Source: Candidatus Enterococcus courvalinii (GTDB lineage: Bacteria > Bacillota > Bacilli > Lactobacillales > Enterococcaceae). Taken from it: a DNA stretch of 64,000 nt. The DNA lies in NCBI RefSeq assembly GCF_017315945.1, contig NZ_JAFLWI010000003.1:1-64000 (forward strand), read 5' to 3'. This document shows positions 37,105 through 45,261 of the stretch, piece by piece. The notes beneath the pieces are model-generated. The model had not been told where the DNA came from. It was given only the letters and a program-made list of their open reading frames with translations, and searched no databases. Each line of letters opens with the position of its first letter. The first letter of the stretch is position 1. The translations under genes and the position numbers were made by a program.

Positions 37105-37721
37105 TTTACACACTTCCTTTTTAGAATTTCATTTGGAATTGTTAAGCATGTTGCCAATAGGGTTCCATAGATAATTAAAATACTACAGTCGCTACTAAAT
37201 ACCGTTGAAATACTCATCAAAAATATTCCAAGAATAATACTGCACTTCTTTAACTTCTTAACTTGTCCTTCATCTTTAATTTCATTCTCCTTTGTGAATG
37301 AAGGTGCTGTAATAAACAAAGTAACAACTAATAAAAATGTCAAAACTAAAACTTGAAATACAGTGGCAGAGATATTTAGATTTGCTATAAAGCAAGGAAC
37401 AATTGAGAAAGCTATTATGCTAAGAATAGTGCAACTTATACTAGTTTTGGCATGGTACCCAAAACTAGCCCTTCGCAAAATGCAATACGGTACATATGCT
37501 GTCAGAGTTGCTTTTAATGAGAATAGAGTAGTCGAGAAGAGGAAGATAACAATAATTTTGGATAGATTGACTATTAAAATCTCAATACCATAGTTTATTT
37601 GAGCTTTCTTATAAGGATCGGTAATTTGATTTGTACATAATAATGTAGATAGTATAGACGCTATTCTTTCTTCTAGTATTTCTTCCAACTCCTTTAAAAA
37701 GTAGCCGATATTCCAAATCAA
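37101..37721 (-). CDS. agrB: AgrB accessory gene regulator protease
   Basis: A 206-residue membrane endopeptidase that processes AgrD. The catalytic pair lies in GYHAKTSISCT (His and Cys seven residues apart, as in staphylococcal AgrB) near residue 95, with four to six hydrophobic helices around it. It overlaps agrD downstream. The gene is on the same strand as agrC/agrA and the azole-peptide operon. Confidence 0.9.
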   Translation of the reverse strand: MIWNIGYFLKELEEILEERIASILSTLLCTNQITDPYKKAQINYGIEILIVNLSKIIVIFLFSTTLFSLKATLTAYVPYCILRRASFGYHAKTSISCTILSIIAFSIVPCFIANLNISATVFQVLVLTFLLVVTLFITAPSFTKENEIKDEGQVKKLKKCSIILGIFLMSISTVFSSDCSILIIYGTLLATCLTIPNEILKRKCVK

Positions 37722-37807
37722 TCATTTAGGTGTTTCCTTGAACATCCGCATATTACAAAGCCACCATTTCAGAAAGAAGGTCACAGAAATATTACCTGGG
37801 TAGGTAT

Positions 37808-38195
37808 TTAACTACTACTGATCTGAATTGATCCTGAAAACTCACCTTCAATTTGAAGTTTTCTCACACCCTCGTTGATGACAATTCCATTCTGCCCATC
37901 TTCAAGAGAATACTCTTGTCCGTCAACTAACAAGGTAGCTTCTCCGCTGGAAATATCTGCATAAACTTCTTTAGTATCAATATTTCTAGGCACTGTAATC
38001 TCTTTCTTACTTCTAAAATTTTCAGTATCAAAGATCAATTCTTCATTTGTCTTAAAATACTTAATTTTATCAGCCGTGTAGTTTTTACTCGTAACATGCA
38101 GACTATATCCGCCTGTTATACCCCAGAGCATTAAGACCTATCAAGAGTACCAGTAACAAACAAAAGCCAGTAATTAAGAGAGAGCTTTTTTTCAT
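37808..38195 (-). pseudogene. Secreted protein gene with a frameshift
   Basis: The start at 38195 (GAGGA ahead) encodes a signal peptide or anchor, MKKSSLLITGFCLLLVLLIG, then LNAL, and runs to a stop after a GGGG tract (38121-38124). The next frame continues GITGGYSLHVTSKNY to the C terminus at 37808 (about 105 further residues, beta-rich and acidic). Removing one G restores one protein of about 128 residues. It is therefore frameshifted, phase-variable or a sequencing error. It sits between agrA and agrB. Function unknown. Confidence 0.6.
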
Positions 38196-38289
38196 AAAAT
38201 CGTCCTCACCCAGAGGTATTAATAAGCAAAAAATAATATTTGATTCTGATTACAGTAGTAAAGTAACACGCTTCGAAACAAAGATGTTT

Positions 38290-38322
38290 GAACTTTCCTA
38301 GAACATGGTATTTTGTTCCTAA
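38290..38322 (-). promoter_or_regulatory. Possible AgrA-binding direct repeats
   Basis: On the minus strand TTTAGGAACAAA and TCTAGGAAAGTTC repeat TAGGAA at 21-base spacing, the two-turn arrangement used by LytTR regulators. They lie upstream of the frameshifted secreted-protein gene. The same TAGGAAAGTTC occurs upstream of agrC (40504-40528). Confidence 0.45.
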
Positions 38323-38326
38323 ACGC

Positions 38327-38361
38327 AAAAAAGGTAGGAGTCTGTACGACTACTACCTTTT
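38327..38361 (-). terminator. Terminator after agrA
   Basis: Arms AAAGGTAGTAGTCG and GACTCCTACCTTT (one mismatch) with a 4-6-base loop and T's, overlapping the agrA stop codon. Confidence 0.65.
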
Positions 38362-39094
38362 ACAATATCTTACTTACCAATGAAAGATACCGGATTGCAA
38401 CCCGACACCGTTCTTCATTGTCAAAAATTATTTCTTTATTTCTTTTATCGAAGCTGCTAATATTTTGTAGGTTAATCAGAATAGATCGATGACAACGAAC
38501 TAACTTTTCATTCTTTTCTGCCAGCTCACTAATTTTCCCAAAAAATTCAAGTTGGCCGTTCCTCATATGGAGTACAACTTTGTGTGCATTCAGTGACGTC
38601 TCAAAAAACATGATTTCCTTAAGGTTAACCTTTTTTAAAATACCATTCACTTTAATAAGTATTGTATCTGATTGGCTAGTTTCACTAAAAAGGAAACGAT
38701 CACTTGCTAAATCAATACATTCTCGGATTTTTTCACAAACAGTAGATACTTCATTTTTTATGATAAAATCCATTGCTTCAATTTTATATTTAAATACTAG
38801 ATGTTGTGCTTCATCGTGAGTCGTGATAAATACTATTCTAGATTCAGGATGATGCTCCTTTATCTTTTCTGCTAGAGAGATACCATCTAAAGTGTTTTTC
38901 AAATCAATATCTAAAAAGAAAAGATTATCCTCCTTCCTCATATTATACTTATCTAAATAATTAAGGATTTCGAGTGGTGAATAGGTTGCAAGTGCCAATA
39001 TAAGTTCCTTGTCTCGGAACAGTAGATACTGCTCTATAGATTTCTTGAAATAAGCTAGTAGATCCGGTTCATCTTCACAAATAAAAATCCTCAC
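38360..39094 (-). CDS. agrA: AgrA-type LytTR response regulator
   Basis: A 244-residue response regulator: a receiver domain (IFICEDEPDLLAYFKK, phospho-Asp in LFFLDIDL near residue 59, ESRIVFITTHDE) and a C-terminal LytTR DNA-binding domain (MFFETSLNAHKVVLHM, VRCHRSILINLQNI). It should be phosphorylated by AgrC and activate agr and target promoters. The gene overlaps agrC by 20 bases. Confidence 0.9.
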   Translation of the reverse strand: MRIFICEDEPDLLAYFKKSIEQYLLFRDKELILALATYSPLEILNYLDKYNMRKEDNLFFLDIDLKNTLDGISLAEKIKEHHPESRIVFITTHDEAQHLVFKYKIEAMDFIIKNEVSTVCEKIRECIDLASDRFLFSETSQSDTILIKVNGILKKVNLKEIMFFETSLNAHKVVLHMRNGQLEFFGKISELAEKNEKLVRCHRSILINLQNISSFDKRNKEIIFDNEERCRVAIRYLSLVSKIL

Positions 39095-40451
39095 CTACGT
39101 CCCTCCCATGAATATGAATAATTTGAGTAAATGTATCATTTACAATTTGTGTCTCTAGTGAACAACAATTTGATTTGGCTACCAATAATTCTAAGTTACT
39201 CAAGCCCATTCCCCTATTTACTCCTTTTGTTGAGAATCCTTCCATTTTCAATTTGTGAAAAGGTGGAATAGAGCTACTACACGAATTTTCTACAATAATA
39301 TCAATACTATGTTCATTATTACAGATAAAGCCAATTTTTAACCAACCATTCTCAAGCTCAAAAGATGCTTCAATAGCATTATCCAAAATAATCCCTAAAC
39401 AACGTATAAGAGTAATAATATCCATTTCAATATTATCAATTTTTTTTGGAACCTCAACGGAGGTTTCAATCTCTTTCCCTTGTGCTTGCAAAACTTTACT
39501 GATAAGTAAGCTCTTTATTTCGCGAATATTCAAATTAGCAAATTTAGATAAATCAAGTGCATGCTGATTTAAACTGCCTATTGCATGAACTAAATGGGAT
39601 TCATAAAAATGATTTAACCCTTCTATATCATCACTGTCAAAATAATCTTTCATAGAAAGGAGTATATTTTGATAGTCATGCTTAAACCTTCGTATTTCTA
39701 GGCTTGTTTTTTCTAAGCTCTCTATATATTCTTGCATATAAATTTCATCTTGTTTTTTTCTTTTGAGGTCACTTCGTTCTTTAAATGCAAAACCTGCCAT
39801 TATTGATGCAACTAGGAATGTTATACCATAGAGATTGATAAAAAATAGATTAGTGTGACCAAAAGATGTTGTTTTACCATAAACACGATCATAGATAACT
39901 ACAGTAAAGTAACTAGAGGTCGTGATAACAGCTAATGCTGCAGAAAACCAGATTAGAAAGTTTTTCTCACCATAACAGGTCATAAATCTTAGTATCTTCT
40001 TTATGGCTGCGATTGCAATAAAATAAAGTGTTAGCAGTAGAGCAAATATTGAGATATCAGTAATACGATCAATTAAACTAAACTGCTGTAAGCCAAATCC
40101 AACAAGATAGTTTATTAAAATATATAGTCCCACAGATAAACTAGCAGCTAATATTGATTCTGCCATTTTCTTTGAGAAAAGAATTGCTTCAAATAGTAGG
40201 AATACCCAAAAAACTGCCGAGGAAACAACACCTAGCATAGAATACAAGAAGAGACTAGCAATACATAGTGCAATACTTAAACCGATATAACGAATATTGC
40301 CTATTAGAGACAACAAGAAACCACTCGCCCCTGCAATACTGATATATTCTAAAAAGCTAATAATTAACTCCTTATTTAACAGAATGTTATTCACCTCACC
40401 ACATCTTTGAGACTCATTAGAAAATTCTTTATTATATAACAAAGAATACAC
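39075..40451 (-). CDS. agrC: AgrC-type sensor histidine kinase
   Basis: A quorum-sensing kinase of up to 458 residues. Six or seven membrane helices occupy about residues 30-220. The H box RRFKHDYQNILLSM is near residue 257, and the GHKL ATPase follows with N box LDNAIEAS and G box GMGLSNLELL. It binds the AgrD-derived peptide outside the cell. The precise start is uncertain: the first codons lack a good ribosome site, and a GTG or similar codon near VNNILLNKEL after GAGGTG is possible. Confidence 0.88.
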   Translation of the reverse strand: MYSLLYNKEFSNESQRCGEVNNILLNKELIISFLEYISIAGASGFLLSLIGNIRYIGLSIALCIASLFLYSMLGVVSSAVFWVFLLFEAILFSKKMAESILAASLSVGLYILINYLVGFGLQQFSLIDRITDISIFALLLTLYFIAIAAIKKILRFMTCYGEKNFLIWFSAALAVITTSSYFTVVIYDRVYGKTTSFGHTNLFFINLYGITFLVASIMAGFAFKERSDLKRKKQDEIYMQEYIESLEKTSLEIRRFKHDYQNILLSMKDYFDSDDIEGLNHFYESHLVHAIGSLNQHALDLSKFANLNIREIKSLLISKVLQAQGKEIETSVEVPKKIDNIEMDIITLIRCLGIILDNAIEASFELENGWLKIGFICNNEHSIDIIVENSCSSSIPPFHKLKMEGFSTKGVNRGMGLSNLELLVAKSNCCSLETQIVNDTFTQIIHIHGRDVGEDFYL

Positions 40452-40503
40452 CTAACAACCTTTATTGTAAATATGTACAGTTACTAACAAAGATGCTACA
40501 TCA

Positions 40504-40528
40504 GAACTTTCCTAACCAATCTTCCTAA
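40504..40528 (-). promoter_or_regulatory. Possible AgrA-binding site upstream of agrC
   Basis: The minus strand carries TTTAGGAAG and TTAGGAAAGTTC, with TTAGG repeated 13 bases apart, about 55-80 bases upstream of agrC. The TAGGAAAGTTC block is shared with 38290-38301, suggesting autoregulation. Confidence 0.4.
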
Positions 40529-40638
40529 AATTATATAATGTTATGTATTTTATAAAAAACTTAAGACCTTTTCATCATCAAAGACACGTTCAAGATATAA
40601 GCAGACTATAAATCGAGACAATCATTACCGCTCAAAAC

Positions 40639-40756
40639 GTAGACAAACTCCAGGTCGGGTTTCGCCACAAGCGAATTACCCGATCTGGAGTTTTGTCTAT
40701 TGCAGGAAGGCGTAGCCGGACTGCAGGAATAAAGCCCCCGGTTCTAACAGGGGGCT
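40639..40756. other. oriT of element 1 (Tn916/ICEBs1 type)
   Basis: A 24-base inverted repeat at 40733-40756 has arms AGCCCCC and GGGGGCT and the centre ...TCTAACA, closely resembling the nic region of ICEBs1/Tn916 origins (C-run, CTAACA, G-run). Just left, a long hairpin at 40639-40700 (arms about AGACAAACTCCAGGTCGGGT) has a loop TTCGCCACAAGCGAATT, nearly the same as at 44912-44961. It lies about 1.1 kb from mobT. The rest of 40452-40843 holds no gene. Confidence 0.75.
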
Positions 40757-40843
40757 AACAAAGAACAGGAAACTGTGACAACTACCCATTGGGGAGTGTC
40801 CTAGCAGGATTTTCTTTGTCACATGCTTATAAAACTTGTCACC

Positions 40844-41656
40844 TTATTTTGATGCTGGATACGCTACATTTAACAGACGTTCTTTCTCGACTTCCATCAC
40901 GAATGGCAGATAAAGATATTGTTGTTCTAGTAGATATTGATTGTCCTCTGTGTACTGATAAGAAGCTGTTTCTTTTGAATAGACCAACGGGGCAATTCGC
41001 ACATCTCCGGTTGATTGATTGATCGAGTATAAAAGAATGGCTTTTTCAACTAGTTTCTTTGGCAAATGTTTCCCAAAATAGGAATAGGATTCTTGATTTG
41101 CTAAATAAACGAGTAAGCGATCCACACTAAAGTTTGAGAAGGTAAAGGGCATCATGTGCAGAATATGATTTTGATTATCATGGTGTAAATAGAGTTGCGC
41201 TTCTTTACCAAAATTGGTTGAACCAAGGTAAAGTTGCTTTTTCTCATCGATACATTGGAAAGTAAACTGGTCTTGTTCAGTTGGTGGAATGAGGTTTGTA
41301 ATAAAAAATTCAATCATTCGATCCATTTCTTTTTCACTGACATGACCTGCTTGTTTCAGTTCGTCTACTATCAGTCCTTCAATCTTAGGATCAAGCTTAC
41401 CTGCCTTCTTTTGAAGCATTTCTAAAATGTATTGATTCTCTTGATCACCATACAGAAGATACTCATTGGTGACATGACCTACCTCCGCAATCTGGTGAAG
41501 AGTTTCGGTTTTTGGAAGATTAATCCCGCGTTCCCAATTATTGACAGTGCTTCGTGGTAAATCACCAATTAGTTTGCCAAATTTCTCCATACTCAACTTT
41601 AACTCTTGGCGAATCTGCCGAATTCGATTGCCCACTGCTTGCTTGTCTATCTCCAT
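40844..41656 (-). CDS. Xre-family regulator of element 1
   Basis: A 270-residue repressor-like protein. The N-terminal HTH (IRQIRQELKLSMEKFGKLIG, then STVNNWERGINLPK) is followed by a long C-terminal part without a peptidase motif that I can see. It is a paralogue of the regulator at 55233-56057, which shares the TVNNWERGINLPK helix. It is divergent from mobT and probably controls transfer and excision through TACTTAAAA-type repeats at 41700-41775. Confidence 0.82.
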   Translation of the reverse strand: MEIDKQAVGNRIRQIRQELKLSMEKFGKLIGDLPRSTVNNWERGINLPKTETLHQIAEVGHVTNEYLLYGDQENQYILEMLQKKAGKLDPKIEGLIVDELKQAGHVSEKEMDRMIEFFITNLIPPTEQDQFTFQCIDEKKQLYLGSTNFGKEAQLYLHHDNQNHILHMMPFTFSNFSVDRLLVYLANQESYSYFGKHLPKKLVEKAILLYSINQSTGDVRIAPLVYSKETASYQYTEDNQYLLEQQYLYLPFVMEVEKERLLNVAYPASK

Positions 41657-41724
41657 GAAAAAACCTCCTCATGATAAGTTCTTAAATTTATTATACGTGT
41701 GTACTTAAAAAAAGTCAAAATATA

Positions 41725-41775
41725 TTGACTTAAAATAAATACAGGCGTACAATCGATTTGTACTTAAAATAAGTC
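41725..41775 (+). promoter_or_regulatory. Promoter and operator repeats of mobT
   Basis: A -35 TTGACT (41725) and -10 TACAAT (41748) at 17-base spacing. The near-palindromes ACTTAAAATAAGT (41762-41774) and related ACTTAAAA sequences on both sides are likely sites for the divergent Xre regulator. Confidence 0.65.
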
Positions 41776-41817
41776 TGATGGTTCTTTGACAATTTAATAA
41801 CAGAAGGAGGTTTGTCT

Positions 41818-43083
41818 ATGAACCAAGTTAATCAACGTGATCTCGGTGAAGCCATTCGAGTTTCTCGAGAAGAAAGGGGGTGGACCCAGCGATATTTAGC
41901 AGAAAAAGTGGGAATTTCGAGGTCGTTACTATCAAAGGTAGAAAAAGGAACGAGACGATTAAGTGCAGAAAAACTGAATCTTGTATTGGATAGTTTGCAA
42001 GAAGAGATTGTTCCAGTTAATCGTGTTTTGATTGATTATCTAACCATTCACTTTTTCTCGAATCAACATTTAAAGTTGATTGAAGAGATTATTGGCATGC
42101 CTATTGAACGCTTTGAGGAACTGGATTATGCGCCAAAGGGCTATATTGGGCAATATGTTTGGAATCAAGTAATCACGATTCGGTATTCCATTGACGATAC
42201 GGTAAAAGGAACCGTAATGGAGTTTTCAGGTCAAGGCTGTAAACATCTTGCCATGCGTTTGAAGACCGCAAAATCAAACTGGCAAGAGTTCTTCCGTAAG
42301 GTATTAGATTATCAGGGAAACTTTACACGGATTGATTTTACTTTAGATGATTTTGTGGGGAGTCTCAGCATTCCAGAACTGAAGCGTAAGGTAACACTAG
42401 GCCATGTGTGGACCACTTTTCAAGTGAGTGAATCTCATGGCGGTACGGATATCATAAACAATGAATCAAATGGTGAGACCTTGTATTTAGGCTCAAAGAA
42501 GAGTCAGTGTCGCTTTTGCTTTTATCAGAAGGATTATGAACAACGAAAGCGACGAGGAATTTCTTTAGAAGAAGCAGAAGTAAAAAATCGCTTTGAACTA
42601 CGGTATCGAAAAGAGAAAGCGCAAAGCTTGGCAAAGATTATTTCAAAAACCCATGATTTAACCAAACTATTCTTTGAGTTACTTAATGGGGCAATTTGTT
42701 TTTATGACCGTGCTCCAAATGATCCAGGTGCAAAAGTCGATGCCAAATGGGCAGCCTTTATTGGCAATCATGGCGCAATCACCATTTCTTTAGAGACCAT
42801 TCCTCAAAGTTTTGAGAAAAGCATGAATTGGTTAATTCACAGTGTTTCGCCCACCCTCGCATTTATTCAAGAGGTAGATAATCATTTTGATTCAAATTTG
42901 ATTAACGAGATTATTAGCTGTGGGGAACTTAGTTCAAGGCAGCAAAAATTTTTAGAAAATTTAATTGCTGAGCCTGATTATTATCGTGAAGAAGTAGATT
43001 TTTATATCCAGTATCTTCAAAATATGAAGAAAGAAAAAATACACAAAAAAAGCAAAGCACAGCTTACACATGAAAATGTATAA
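41818..43083 (+). CDS. mobT: MobT-type relaxase (Rep_trans family)
   Basis: A protein of about 421 residues like Tn916 Orf20. An N-terminal HTH (IRVSREERGWTQRYLAEKVG) is fused to a replication-initiation-factor-like domain (FTRIDFTLDDFVGSLSI near residue 165, FCFYQKDYEQ, and EVKNRFELRYRKEKAQSL). MobT enzymes nick oriT and carry the strand to a recipient using another element's mating machinery. AGGAGG precedes the ATG at 41818. The matching oriT is at 40639-40756. Confidence 0.88.
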   Translation: MNQVNQRDLGEAIRVSREERGWTQRYLAEKVGISRSLLSKVEKGTRRLSAEKLNLVLDSLQEEIVPVNRVLIDYLTIHFFSNQHLKLIEEIIGMPIERFEELDYAPKGYIGQYVWNQVITIRYSIDDTVKGTVMEFSGQGCKHLAMRLKTAKSNWQEFFRKVLDYQGNFTRIDFTLDDFVGSLSIPELKRKVTLGHVWTTFQVSESHGGTDIINNESNGETLYLGSKKSQCRFCFYQKDYEQRKRRGISLEEAEVKNRFELRYRKEKAQSLAKIISKTHDLTKLFFELLNGAICFYDRAPNDPGAKVDAKWAAFIGNHGAITISLETIPQSFEKSMNWLIHSVSPTLAFIQEVDNHFDSNLINEIISCGELSSRQQKFLENLIAEPDYYREEVDFYIQYLQNMKKEKIHKKSKAQLTHENV

Positions 43084-43163
43084 ACGTACTCCGCCCTAGA
43101 CAAGTTGAGTATAGCACATTTCCTTGTGTCAGCCAAAAAACATTTTTGGAAAGGAAATAAACT

Positions 43164-43361
43164 ATGGAAAATACTATAACTACTTATAAATTGCCCTATC
43201 TACTTACTAGAGAACAAGCTTCTCAGTTTTTAGGGATTGATCCAAAATCTTTTGATAAATTCGTTCGCTCAAACGATGAGTTAGAGCGTTTTATGATAGG
43301 AAGACAAGAGCGATACACTGTCACTTCCCTCACTAATTTTATTAAAACTCACTCTATCTAG
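43164..43361 (+). CDS. xis: Excisionase-like protein
   Basis: A 65-residue HTH protein (YLLTREQASQFLGIDPKSFD, then GRQERYTVTSLTNFI) of the Tn916-Xis type, which bends DNA and directs the integrase toward excision. It is placed directly upstream of int. GGAAAGGAAA precedes the ATG. Confidence 0.75.
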   Translation: MENTITTYKLPYLLTREQASQFLGIDPKSFDKFVRSNDELERFMIGRQERYTVTSLTNFIKTHSI

Positions 43362-43466
43362 CTAAAATATCGTAGGATGGTTGATTAGATGCTCTGCGCC
43401 ATGTAGAATGGCGATGTATTCAACTAGCATTTATCAACCATCTTTCAGTGAAAGGATTTGTTATAA

Positions 43467-44513
43467 ATGCCTAGTATAATTAAACGTGGTAACTCATATA
43501 GAGCTCAGATCTCACTTTACAACCATGGTCAACATAAGAAATTGACAAAATCATTTAGCTCTAAAAAGGAAGCAACTCGTTGGGCTTTGGAAAATGAATT
43601 GGAGAAAGGAAATGGAAAACAATTAGCAGAGCGTACAACAACATTTGCTGACTTCTTTGAAAACTGGATTCATATCATAAAGAAAAATGATGTAAAAGAA
43701 ACGACTTTTCAAAATTATCAAAGGACTTCTCAAGTGGTGAAGAAATTATTTGGCGATATACAGTTAAAGGATTTGAACGATATTGTAGTACAACGAAAAA
43801 TAGATAAGTATGCGGAGACTCATTCTCGTAAAAACACTCATGAAGTACTATTGAAAATCAAAACGGCATTACGTGATGCTTATGCTCGTGGCTATCTTGC
43901 TACCGATTTTGCAAATTTAGTCAAAACACGTGGAAAAGAGTTAGAAAAGCGAAATAAAGCTCTATCTATTACTGAACTGAAAAAATTACGAAGCTACGTC
44001 ATTCAACACACAGACAATGAATTTAATATTCTTGTATTACTAGCACTAGAGACTGGCATGAGGCGTGGAGAACTTTTAGGAATTCGACCAGAGAATATTT
44101 TTAAATATGGGATTGAAGTTAGACGCTCCATCAGCCCTACTTCTGAGGATACTTCTTTAAAGACAAAGAACTCTAGACGAGATGTATCAATTAATAAAGA
44201 AGTTTTCGATATTCTGACCGCCGTTCCAGTAAAGGAAAATGGATATTGCTTTGATCCAGATGGTTTTCATCAATCAGCTGATTTAGCAAAGCTACTGAAA
44301 AAACTAGATATTCCTAAAACGACATTTCACGGTTTACGTGATACTCACGCATCATTTCTATTTTCACAAGACATTGATATTGCCTATGTATCAAAACGCT
44401 TAGGTCATATCAATATTCAAACAACGCAGAACTATTATCTTGAATTGATGCCAGAAAAAAAGCACCAGCAAGATGCTGATGCTTTAAACCTCTTAAATTC
44501 TTTGTCAAATTGA
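43467..44513 (+). CDS. int: Tyrosine integrase of element 1
   Basis: A 348-residue tyrosine recombinase: an N-terminal AP2-like arm-binding domain (IIKRGNSYRAQISLYNHGQ), a core-binding SAM-like domain, and a catalytic domain with box I Arg in LETGMRRGELLGI, HGLRDTHASFLF (HxxR) and the nucleophile Tyr in TQNYYLELMP. It ends 58 bases before att core B. It should integrate element 1 into the 3' end of rpsI. Confidence 0.93.
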   Translation: MPSIIKRGNSYRAQISLYNHGQHKKLTKSFSSKKEATRWALENELEKGNGKQLAERTTTFADFFENWIHIIKKNDVKETTFQNYQRTSQVVKKLFGDIQLKDLNDIVVQRKIDKYAETHSRKNTHEVLLKIKTALRDAYARGYLATDFANLVKTRGKELEKRNKALSITELKKLRSYVIQHTDNEFNILVLLALETGMRRGELLGIRPENIFKYGIEVRRSISPTSEDTSLKTKNSRRDVSINKEVFDILTAVPVKENGYCFDPDGFHQSADLAKLLKKLDIPKTTFHGLRDTHASFLFSQDIDIAYVSKRLGHINIQTTQNYYLELMPEKKHQQDADALNLLNSLSN

Positions 44514-44517
44514 TAAT

Positions 44518-44536
44518 TTGAACCAACTTGAACCAA
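44518..44536 (+). repeat. Probable integrase arm sites, right end of element 1
   Basis: TTGAACCAACTTGAACCAA, the same doublet as at the left end (23343-23361), between the int stop and the att core. Confidence 0.6.
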
Positions 44537-44571
44537 AAAACTCTTGTAAACGTTGATACAATAAGGAATTG

Positions 44572-44620
44572 ATTAACGTTTTGAGAATTGAGATGCTTTA
44601 CGAGCTTTTTTAAGACCTGG
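44572..44620 (-). repeat. att site B with rpsI tail (element 1/2 junction)
   Basis: The minus strand encodes PGLKKARKASQFSKR-stop, the C terminus of ribosomal protein S9 (stop at 44573-44575). The match to rpsI ends at CCAGG; beyond it the preceding codons (TQLNCQ) are not S9. The core 44572-44586 equals that at 23215. It is therefore an element-borne att copy and not rpsI itself. Confidence 0.8.
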
Positions 44621-44726
44621 TTGGCAGTTCAACTGTGTTATTTTAAATCAATGAATATCAAAAATGCTGATTTATCAGTATTTTTCGCCTCAAGATTTGT
44701 ACTGGATTTCAGTCGATTTTAGGCAC

Positions 44727-44777
44727 TCGTAACCACGATTCGTAACCAATTTTGAACGTAAGACAATTTGGTTACGA
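44727..44777. repeat. Probable integrase arm sites, left end of element 2
   Basis: TCGTAACCA at 44727-44735, TTCGTAACCAA at 44739-44749 and the inverted TTGGTTACGA at 44768-44777. They match the pair at 57811-57832 and differ from element 1's TTGAACCAA family. Confidence 0.6.
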
Positions 44778-44911
44778 CAAATTCAGAGCATATCAGTATC
44801 TACTACACTTCTTTTTTATCTTTCCATTGAAGAAACTGCATGGTAAACCCATGTGGTCTTTTTAACGTTGCAAAGTCAAAGATAAAAGAACAAATCCTCC
44901 AAATGTTAGGC

Positions 44912-45027
44912 GCTCTTTGCGGAGGGGTTCGCCTCAAGCGAATTCCCCTTCGTAAAGAGTTCGCCTTGAACACGAGTGGGCGCTAGCCCGCGAGTGTTGT
45001 TTCACCCCCCCTATCTAACAGGGGGGT
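44912..45027. other. oriT of element 2 (Tn916/ICEBs1 type)
   Basis: At 45004-45027 a 24-base inverted repeat has arms ACCCCCC and GGGGGGT with TATCTAACA in the centre, very close to the nic region of Tn916-family elements. A hairpin at about 44912-44961 (arms near CTCTTTGCG and CGTAAAGAG) has loop TTCGCCTCAAGCGAATT, one base different from element 1. No relaxase gene is nearby. The rest of 44621-45261 has no gene. Confidence 0.75.
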
Positions 45028-45261
45028 ACAAAAACACGAAAAACAATTGAAAAGCTACGTACAAACACTGTTATACCAAGGAAATAAGCACTTATTGACA
45101 AGTGTAAACTAATTTAAAAAAGTTCACATTTTGTTTTCACTGGTTCTAACGAGTTTCAAATAGCGCATCAAACTGATATTTTTAGCTATTCAACTTTCAA
45201 TTAGCCTCGTTGATTTTTAAATTACCGATTTTATGCTTCTATTGATGGCCCGTGAATTATA

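Larger units (their letters stand above)
23215..44586. mobile_element. Element 1: rpsI-integrated mobilisable element with MobT
   Basis: Bounded by identical 15-base cores at 23215 and 44572. It carries Int, Xis, MobT relaxase, an Xre regulator and an oriT at its right end, and no conjugation (mating-pore) genes. That makes it an integrative mobilisable element rather than an ICE. Cargo: Septu-like pair, ABC exporter, azole-peptide operon and agr system. The cargo is visibly more AT-rich than the flanking core. Confidence 0.8.

Noticed and set aside
44573-44620. The rpsI coding tail at site B taken as the intact rpsI gene
   Set aside because: Codons upstream of PGLKKARK do not encode S9, and no open frame for the rest of S9 exists there; the same holds at 57893.
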